This document shows positions 10,301-19,600 of a stretch of DNA of 41,201 bases, piece by piece. The stretch spans positions 1 through 41,201 of the forward strand of contig PFGC01000063.1 of assembly GCA_002781785.1 (NCBI GenBank). The letters are read 5' to 3'. How positions within the stretch are numbered: position 1 is the stretch's first letter; every line of letters begins with the position of its first letter. The notes below the pieces were generated by a model that was given only the letters and a program-made list of their open reading frames with translations, was not told the DNA's origin and did not search any database. The stretch is from Candidatus Kerfeldbacteria bacterium CG15_BIG_FIL_POST_REV_8_21_14_020_45_12. Lineage in GTDB: Bacteria > Patescibacteriota > Patescibacteriia > UBA9570 > XYC2-FULL-38-9. A program made the position numbers and the translations under genes.

Positions 10301-10489
10301 ACCAGCTGCGTACATAATGCTACCAGCCAATACAAAGCCGACTACCAAAACTCCACTCCAATAAGCTGCCTTAAGACTAGCCTGTTTGATGGCCCGTTTC
10401 GATTTTTTGGCAACAGCAGATATAGATTCCTCTGTGGAAACCCATGTTTTTGTCCATTTTCCGAGCTGCTCTTCCCAGTTTTTGGCCAT
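7307..10489 (-). CDS. VirB6/TrbL-like polytopic membrane protein with long hydrophilic C-terminal extension
   Basis: Multiple N-terminal hydrophobic segments (e.g. VCNVFFSIILVIISLATVL, IVALWILIVLSPIAYITRILP, WCIMGPLITFFLWLSLSIAFG) followed by ~700 aa soluble region; position in T4SS operon. Confidence 0.8.
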   Translation of the reverse strand: MAKNWEEQLGKWTKTWVSTEESISAVAKKSKRAIKQASLKAAYWSGVLVVGFVLAGSIMYAAGLPLTPQATQASSLMTSLATIVGMILYFGAMAVPGVLLAIVGWILELVIGYPWSGFWTFFNAEGFVNVPVVITGWKTVRNVCNVFFSIILVIISLATVLKIEAYSWKQTLPKFVIFAVLINFSKSIAGIFTDVATVAMATFGGSFAGTFASGLITGFGIFSVGNLNPADDIGNGVLATLAAFTAAGIMIWTALAILTVFVVILLIRIVALWILIVLSPIAYITRILPITTRYSSEWWQRFGQWCIMGPLITFFLWLSLSIAFGVGGTVGSGSGTSTLQTVITTNSSGLATSLKAAGVPNTPSSSGFQALEPSTIANFLIMTVLMIFSLSQVKKLAGEAASIIDKASDLTKKGRGAILNMGRRGAVSMGAFTRNRASKKGTTGRVSNGIAGTLDFAARTVLNPELFSGIGKQIVASTEGKNKETQDALDNRANSTMESAAIVKPDGSGVNLGQAAKYLYGAMMVAGGQNGKHIFDNVLSARGVKHAWNSASDIRSGEYEKLAANDQELATATEEYEAEKTRTPAGYSNRAEAQKALDDFIASTKAGANDQAVEITDPAIKGAIQVKIDGLDTALANTSLPAADRASLEAQKAALQGALAGPTTWGALREGGMASEISAALVQARLDDPSDTEAARLRASGIEFGDDGRPKQTFSDMLGAKQARVFDLKNASNRMAQELSARTAGGNTEAVLNRNRQLAEAEKDLGNIKDSQDLRQFMYRARNEGNQAMVEAVLKRITTNGDENELFGKWAIQDMQGDNRFDDLWKKDADGRILGFDDQDPAKKARLAQLGCVDDWGNTLQPGSDARGQELFRRQFMVGQMGWDQQDSMRAMAYNGMLGESIGHFGIARAYEYRGDRVQYVHPDIRSLIVQGEKSKMKFSGLAQYNRLAFLAEDGVGNFSKMLGETAGLLNNFSQELTTPHYFKQLTANTRSRMSEPQVIRQMVTNNVNPSVIASFMHYGQTAQNHDYSDILASNKHLSKELDAARKVFGKSKESGGGTP

Positions 10490-10524
10490 AATTTGCGGAA
10501 ATTTTGATTCCGTTTCTTGAAAAA

Positions 10525-10553
10525 ATTATAACACAGTTTTTTGATTTTAACAA
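10525..10553 (-). promoter_or_regulatory. Sigma70-type promoter with extended -10 for the VirB6-like operon
   Basis: Minus strand TTGTTA-N17-TATAAT, TGT immediately upstream of -10 (TGn); 36 nt from the ATG. Confidence 0.65.
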
Positions 10554-10607
10554 GTACGCTGCCCAATTGACAACCATATTAGGAAATGTAATCTATTTGG
10601 TAGACAT

Positions 10608-10639
10608 TATAAAACACCCCAATAAAGGGGTGTTTTATA
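10608..10639 (-). terminator. Intrinsic terminator after the giant gene
   Basis: 13-bp perfect stem TATAAAACACCCC / GGGGTGTTTTATA with 6-nt loop, between the giant gene stop and the next promoter. Confidence 0.8.
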
Positions 10640-10657
10640 TATTGCCAGAATATCTAT

Positions 10658-13600
10658 TTAATAACGGACGTAGATATTACCATCGTAGGAATCGTAAGAG
10701 GTGCAAGTTCCGTCATTAGTGCGAGTAATGTCAGTGTACTCAGTTCCGCTACAGAAATTCCAGTTATCGGTTACTTCAACCCACAGCTCATACTTACAAG
10801 CTCCCCAGGCTGGATCATAATCAGCCTCTGAAGAACTGCCACCTAGTGCATACTTATCATAGTAAGCACTGGTTGGATCACAGGTATAGGTGTTTGAGTA
10901 GGAGTGACCATTAGTTGAGGCAGCCTCCCACGGATCAGACAGATAGCTGGCGTCAGAGAAGTCTCCGGTAGTATCTGGGTCAACAAACCAGGCAACTTTA
11001 ATTGTGTTAACTGGTTCCTGATCAGCATCAGCAGCCGTGTCGAAGGTTAGTGATACAGTATCACCATTCTGCAGGATCAAATCACCTGTGTCATTGTTAT
11101 CTAACTCAATATGATTAACCTCAGGTCTGATACCACAGTATTCGTCACTATCTCTAGTGGAGCCGTCGCAAACATCCATACTGCTGAAGTTTCCAGCGGT
11201 TGCAAATCCACTGAACAATGAAGCGTCGCCTGATGTTAGCTCACCGGCATTTCTTAGAGCGTCATCACCACTGCTACCAGCGGCTGGTGCGTAATAAACA
11301 TCACCTTGAATGTCTGCAAAGATCAAACGATAATGCTCCCAACCAAATTCCAAGGCTTTATTCAACTGAGATGCGTAGGTTGACTGGCCCGCTCCTTGGT
11401 GATCAAGATAGGTAAGACTAGTACAGGATCCGTTATCGCAACCTGAGACATCGTCACACATTTGAGCGTTGCCGTCGTCGTCTAGTTCGCTACAAATGCC
11501 CTGGAGACTGATCCATTTATCATCAGTGCAAGCAGAACCATCAAGCTCTCCCCCCGAGGAAGTATAATCGCCCTGACAACGCGTATCTCCACACTTACCG
11601 ATGCAAGCGTAAGGCAAGGTAGTTCCGCTCGCTCCATTCAGGTAAACCATCGGCAAATTAGACTGACTAATAGCGAAGAAGTCATACATATCAGATCCGC
11701 TAGTCGAGTTTTCTTCACCATCTTCTTCGTCTGGTCGCGTGTTACCAGTAGTGCTAAACGAGCCATACATGCTGCCTGCTCCCAGTTGAGAATAATCGAC
11801 AGGACCACTAATAGTGTAGGTGTATAGCAAGTCAGGGATTTGGAAGCCAGAAGAACTAGTGGCTCTAGTTCGCCAAGGCGTGGCCTCACCATCCTCAGTG
11901 GCTCCTTCAACTAACAGCAAACATGGTTCTTTTAGGTAGATGCTCCAATTGATATCGTGAATGCTTTGAACATCAGGCCGCGCTAGACCATCCCAATAAA
12001 CCAGATAAACAGCAGCTAAGTAACCGTCTTGGAAGTCGAACTTAGCCAGGTGCACGTTGGCGCCACAAGGATTGTGACCAAAGCACGAGTCTGTATCGGC
12101 GTCATTGTCTGAATAACGACTATTAAACAGGTTGTCTGAAAAACTGACTCCATCTACTGATCCATTATCAGTATCATCATCGATAGCCCCGGCAACATTC
12201 CAAGCATCTCCATTTTCGCCCAAGACAGAGTAATAGTTAAATGGATTAAATGGCGATGTTGAGCTACTGTCTCCATTCCAAACTGAATGACTTCTTTCAA
12301 TATTAGCCTGATTCTCTTGAGAAGTAATGCTTTTGCCATAGTAGAAATCAATATCATCAAGTTCGGCCTCTGTTAGATTCTCATCACATAGATCGCCGGA
12401 CCCAGTGCCACACCAAGCTCCTTTTTGAACAGCGTAGACTAGATCTTCATCAAGAGAGCCGCCACAGAGAGCGCCTGGATCGTCGTCTTTTCCAACCTGC
12501 CAGAAGAACGTGGTGTCATCCTCACTTGCCCCACCGGTCTGGTACTCTTCGAAATCAGCCGTGTCAAAACCATCAGATCCTTCGAGCCAGGCATTTTGTT
12601 TATTGCTTCCATTACAATCATTACTGCTGTAATAAGGTGTGCCCATGTCATAAACAATCCGGTCAATCTCCGAAACGTGAATCAGCTTTTCAACAGGCAG
12701 GTCAGTGATTTTCTTGAAGACCGCTGCCTCCTCATTGCCCGTTGAATCACCTGTATGCTCTCCGGCTTCAGATTCAACTCTTAAAGATTCAATATTGTGA
12801 TTAACCCGATAACCACCTGAATCATAGGTATTAACCATGTCGTAACCACCGTCAGTATAAGAGCTACTAACGTCATAGTCATTATCAACATCACTGGCGC
12901 CATAACAATAGTTACTGCTGCCGGAACAATCATCATCACTGGCACAGATTTGACCACCGCTAGAGCAAGCCCCTAATGTCTCGTTACCCTTTGCAACCAA
13001 ACAGCTATAAACAGGGGCCTTGTCTGAATAAGTTAACCTAGTTCGACCGGTAGTGTCTGGCTCACCAGACAGAATATCGATTGGCCACCAGGCTACACAA
13101 TCTTCGCTGTCTCCAGGAACAGTGTCATGTAGCAAACAATATCCCTTCCATCCACTGTAGATTGAACCGCTACTATCCTGATAATCACAAGAGTTACTGT
13201 CTTGTTCTGGATAAGCTCTACAATCTCGAGCCAAGCTGGTTGGATGATTTTCCGTTTGCGGATTTCCTTCCTTACGAACTTCTAAAGAAGGTTTCATTGA
13301 AACATTATCGATGGCAAAAGCCTTGCCAGCGTTATTGCTAGTTGCTGCTATAAACAGCGTACTGGTATCGGCAGGGTCAGTCTTGTTCTCTATGGTTAAA
13401 GGTCCAAATGCATAGCTCTCCATGCTTTCGCTCAGCGTGAAAGCTGATACGCTTTCTGAAATTTTTGAGGTGATATCAGAGACGATAGTGCTATAAGTGC
13501 CTGAAATATTATACTGAGTGCCGCCAAGCGAAGCTGTTAAAGCGTCATACCCCTGACTGCTAGTTGGGACGACACTATATAGACTGAAGTTTACTCCCCC

Positions 13601-16600
13601 ATAAGTATTGTCAAAGCTATTCTCATCTGACTGTGCCCAGGAGGAACCGCTGATATAAGGATCACCTTGTCCACCATTTTCTGGATCGGTGTCAGTAAGA
13701 AGGACAATGAACTTCTGGGCACCTGGGCGGAAATTTAATGACTCTGTTCCATTATTGATAGAATTATCAAAGATATTTGCCATCATTTCATAGTTGTAAA
13801 CCTGTCCTCCGTTTAGGTTTGAGGAAATGTAGGTCATGGCATTTGAAAACTCAGTAGCGTCAGTTGTAAAGTCTGTAGTCACTGTGCCATTGGCATTGTA
13901 CTCAAAACCGCTGGAAGTGCTGGAATAATCAGCAAAGTCTAGAATCTTTGGATAACGACTACCGCCTGTGGTAACAATACTCACCTGGTAATCAACTCCG
14001 GCTTCGTCAAAACCACTCACTAAGGCTGTTGTATTTGTGGCCACACTTGAAATGTAACCAGCCATAGTGCTTGAAGTATCGACAGCGAAGACGATATCAG
14101 CTTTAGCCGATCCTACCTCAAAGAAATCAACATTTTGCTCATCACTACCATACTGTAAGGCAACTTGCAAAAAGTCACTATCTGCATCTGGGGTTTCCAG
14201 CCATTTACCATCAAAGGTTACGACGTAATCCTGCCCCTGAACGATGTCGTCTGACACGTCCACTTGAACACCTGAATCCTGCCCGGACACCGGATCAACG
14301 AACAAGACATTGTTTAAATCAACATTCAGAGCGGCTACGTTTAGGTCACCACCATTAATTGGAGAGGTGCCAACATATGGACGATCTTCGTCATAATCAA
14401 TAATCGATACGCTGCTCCCGCCGTAGTTCTCCCACTGACTGTTTGTGCCAAATGTGTTGTCTTGGAAGTTTCCACACCAACCTTCCCAATATCCAATATC
14501 ATCAGTAGTTTCCTCGATTTCTAATTCTCCTAGTTTAGATTCAAGTAGAGTTTCAACTTCAAGCACTCGACAATGTTCATCTAGGGTGCAAGAGGCTGAC
14601 TTGTTTCGTCCGCCGGCAATTTGTCCGTAGTTCAAACCATCTGAGCCGTAGACGGTTTCGGCCTCGTCTCCATTACAAGTTACATCTTCAAAATCACCAT
14701 CTGCAACTATATCCGTAGTGCTAGCTGCACCACCAGAACCAATTTCTGCCATCCAATCTGTTGGATAATATCCGTATATGATATCGCTGGCACTACAATC
14801 AGAGTCTACCGAACAAGCATCTCCGTCGTTAGTTCCACCCTCGCAAACGCTGCTGACACAAGAACCGATCCATTCAGCACCAATGGTGATAAATCCAGAA
14901 TTATCTTGAATATCCAATAGGTCATTGGTGTTTCCAGGTTGAGTTGTCACTCGAAGCTCATCGTCGGAGCCTAATGAGTCTGGATCTCTAGTGTCTGCCC
15001 ACTCTGTACAAACTCCAGTATCTTCGTTTCGGCTCAAACAACGACCAATCTGGAAGCAGGTCTCTGAATCTATTTCCCCGGCGTCATTGACTATGATTCG
15101 GGAACTCCTACAAGACAACCATTCTGAACACTGGCGGTCGTTACGAACTTTTATAACAATGTTTGTGTCTGAGCTATTGGCCTGAGAATCACAAGCCTCA
15201 CTTGGCTCACCATCGTTAAAGGTGCAAGTTTCATCTGTAAAACTACTGTTAACAGCTTGCTGATCCTCTATAGCAGCTAGTGAGGTTAGAGAGTTGTCAT
15301 TTGAATCACGGAAAGATACGCAACCATCTTGAATATCAATCTCTCCGTTGCAAGTGTTGTCACCTGGATTTTCCGCAGCACCGTTTACAGTGTGATTCAA
15401 GTAAGTGTATTGATTATCCTCAGCAAAGCCAACGTTGTCAAAGTAGACGTGCGCTTGATCACTTCCTGACTCTACAAACACCCGAACATAGTAAGTGCTA
15501 CTTGGAAAGCTGTGTGACATGTTAGGACCAACTGTACCGTGAAAATGAACCCACTCATCAGTTGGAACCTCATCATCTGACCTAGAGCCACCTTCGTAGG
15601 CAGCTATAGCGTAATTCTCAACATCAAGACCATTGCTCAATTCGTTGCCACTGGCATCATAGTACAATAGTCCGATGGCAAATTCTGCATCAGCGGTAAC
15701 ACCGTAAACCTCTGCCTGTAATGTGTATATCTTATTTGCATCAACCGGATAAAGTACATTAGAGACACCAGCGGAAAGCGTGGCTGGAAAAGCCATGCAA
15801 TTATTTTTTCCTGATTTGGTTTTAAGCTCGAGAGAATTTGATCGGTGAAAAGCAAAGTCAGTACTTTGAGCGAATGTATCACAATCGCCGCTTTGATATG
15901 AAATTTCAGAAATGCTGTTACCGGTAGGCGTTGGGATTACTCCAGAAGCACCATCTCGGTTCATGAAAGCATTTGCGCCACTAGCAGAACTGGCCACACC
16001 CCAACCATCTGGCTTATCGTCAGCTGTGGTTGATGTTATATCGGAATTATCCTTAACGTTTGTCTCAGCGCTGAAGTCATCAATCATGGTAGCCATGTTT
16101 GGATCGACGTACAAAGTACAGCCACTGTATGGCGCAGTACATCGACCAACCCAACCAGAATCAGCGCTGTCGTTTGAGATACAACGATAGGTATTGGAGT
16201 CGCTTGAGTCAGCTGGACAATCATTATCGGTGCTACAGAGCTCATCCTCTCGTAAACCACCGTTACAGATAGGCCCCTTTGGTTGAGATGGCTCAGCCGA
16301 GTCATTTTGCAAGGGACAAGCATCACCGTCTGGTGTCAACCACTGACCAAGACTGGCATTGTATTCACAATATTTTTCTCCCGGATCTTTAAAGTAGGTT
16401 GTTGAACCTTGGCTATCTGTATACTGCTCACAACTACGTTGGTGCTCCTCACACAAAATAGTGTCGTAAGAATCAGGGTCATTAATAATATACTCAGCAC
16501 TGTAGGATTGAGGGTCTTCACTATCGTCCAATTCAGGCAAGCCGACCAGCTCACAAGCCGCGACTGATGAATCACACTGTACACTGTCGGTGATAACAAT

Positions 16601-19600
16601 GGTTGTAGCAACATCAGCTACGATATTCACATCGTCATTCGGAGTGTTGGTAGCCGACCATTCGTTATCCGCTTGATAAGATGTATAGAATGGCGTATCT
16701 GAATTTTGGGTTTTAATAATGGCCTCGCAACCTACTACGTTATCTGAACACAGGTTAGTGAAAGACTTTAGGTAATTTGTGACGTCTTGCTCATCTGTGT
16801 ACTCCTCACAACCTTCATATCCCAGGCAACTATCGGCACTTTCAAGAATCAGGTAGTGGCTGTTATTTTTTTGCAGCTCAACGTTGTCAATATAGACATA
16901 GCTATCGGTGTATTCGAATCCAAATTCCTCGTCTCCACTAACAGCCTCTGGGAAAGTAAATGGACCGACGCTGTATTTTTGCCACTCCGTACTCAAGTCG
17001 ATATCATCCTCTGAAAGGAAATTTGTTTCAGCAGTTTCAGCCGAATAGAAGTAAGGATAGATCAGTGAACCATCAGTGTCACTCTTGGCCCAGAAGGTAA
17101 CGACATAGCTATCAGCCTCATCAACCAAGCCGGCTACTGTTGTAGCGCCGCTGGTGGCTGCGTTAGTTGAACTAGTTCCAAGCGCCATGGATAAACCAGC
17201 ACTGGCTGTGACCGTTTCAGCTGAAACTTCAGCATCTCCCCAAACTGCTCCGTCATCAAAGTCTTCTTCGATAACAAATTCTACCGCACCTCCCGCAGAA
17301 CCTTTGTATTCTCGACAAAGATTGGCAGAAGCAGGACAGCTCTGGCTTTCATCTGGTATCGAGTAATAGACACGATCATCAAAAGTATTGCGCAAAGGCA
17401 CACAATCATCAGAGGCCGTTATAGTACTTGATTTATACCTCAAGTAATTTGCACCATCTGAATCAAACCATTCTGTACAATCTGGATCGTCACCAATGTC
17501 GCTAGCTGTACAATCATTATAGTTCGCGGAAAGTGTGTCACTATCAATACAGTTGGCGGTTGGTGTTTCTGAGGTGGACCCGTAAAGATCAAGATTGGTA
17601 CAAGGGCCAGCGTCTACATCTGATTTCTTTAAATACCAAGACCGCAACTGGTATCCAGAGATGTCGGAACCTTCAAAGGTATAGTAGGTGTCAATTTCCT
17701 GATCCTCAATTTCTTGAGTAGTTGGCTTAACACATTGACGGATGTATTTGTAATGTTCAACGCCTTCACCACCAAGAGATTCCTGGTCTAAGTTTACATA
17801 CTGTTCACAACCGACGTTATTGGCTGAGCAAGATGTGCCGGTATCAGGGATGATTGAGATCGATGGTAGACAACTCACACCACTGCCACAATCAAGCGTT
17901 TCTCGATCAGGTGAACAAGGGGTGGTTGTATCCTCACAATAGTAGCCTGTGCGTTGCGCAATGGCCTCTGCTAAATCCGCATCAAACGAACTATCTAGGT
18001 AAGTACTAAAACCACTCACGTCGTTGATAGGCGCGTTGTAAGGGGTTTCTTGTTCAATAAAGGCATCACAGCCAACTGTTTCTTCAACACACTGAGAGCA
18101 CTCTGCTCCAGTGTAATCTGATCCATCTCCGCAAGCCTCGGAATACGGGTTAGTAATTTGACCTGGAATTGGAGTATCAGACTCGCCGGTAACAGGAGTG
18201 TAGAGGTTGCAACCGATTTCACCAACGGTACAGGAATTAGCATCATTAAAATTCACGTAAACTAGATCATCAGAGTTTTGATAATCAGAAATACCCGATG
18301 AGCCTGAGTTTTCTTCAAGCGTAACGCCATCCAAAACGATATCGCAACCCGTGCCAGTTGTATTGAAGATGACACCGACGGTGGTTGCTGAAACTCCCGC
18401 GCTGAAGGTAACAAGATCGGAGGTGTAGGTTTGGAAACCGCTGCTGCTAGTTTCTCCAGCGTCAAAGTCGGTAGACTCAGTCATGGCAGAAACTCCAGGC
18501 CAGGTAGTATCTGTTGCGGGATCAGCAAATATTGATCCGGTCACACTACAAGTATTGGCATCGATATTATTATAGGTGAAGCTCAGGGAAAAACTGCGAT
18601 TCTCTAGCGCTTGACCGGTAGCAAAACGATGAACGATGCCACCAGCGACATCACCATCGTACTGCAAAGCAGAGTCACCATACAGCGCCTCGTTAACCGC
18701 GCGGACAGCTGAACCGCTAACTAATTCCCAACCCTGACAATTTTGAGGATTTGTATAGCTCGTGCATGATGCATCGCTAGAGGCAGAAAAACCAAAACTG
18801 TCATCATAAGGAGAGTCGACTGCCGTATCAGTTGGTCCAGCCAGATCGGTGTCGGCATTATCATAAAATTCAAAGCCGCCGTTGGCTAGAAGGTTAGCTC
18901 CTCCCTTTACCGGAATGGTTTCGGTACAGCCACTGTCTTGTGATGAACAGGAGGCTACATCGTCATCAAAGTTAATTGTAGTGTCAAAATCAACATCAGC
19001 ACTTGTCTCCGTACCAAGCGTGCAAGACTCTCCGGTATCAGTGTCACAAGTAAATCCACCCTCGGTGATATCACAGGTTGACGCGTCAGCAGCCGTACAG
19101 CCACAACTTAAAGCACTGCTATCGTAGGTAGAGCTACCGCTATCACAAGTTGAATAAACTTCATCTTGACCAGAGCATTGGAAAGCCTCATCAACTTCAT
19201 TGTAAGTACGGCAACGCCACTGGCAGCCAACGTTATCTACAGAACAATCGTCATAGTTAACTGTGTTTTGTAAGAGTGACTGATCATTACCAGCGTCGTC
19301 AGTAAATAACTCGCATGACGCGTAGTATGATGGGCAAGAATCACCCTCAAAACGGTAGATACGCTCCTGCTGTACACAATATCCATAGGCTTCACAAAAG
19401 CCATTTTCGTCTTCGGATAAACATGACTGCGGATCAAGACAGCTGGTCAAACGAGCAGTGAAAAGTTTTTCTGGAGTATTAACGGCTCCGTCATCGTCTA
19501 TAGCCTCTTCAGCCGCAATGTTGGTGGCGTATCCCTGTAATTTACAAAAAACGTCTGGGGCTTTTAGTGGCCAGTCTGGGTCAACTAATCCACAATAAGG

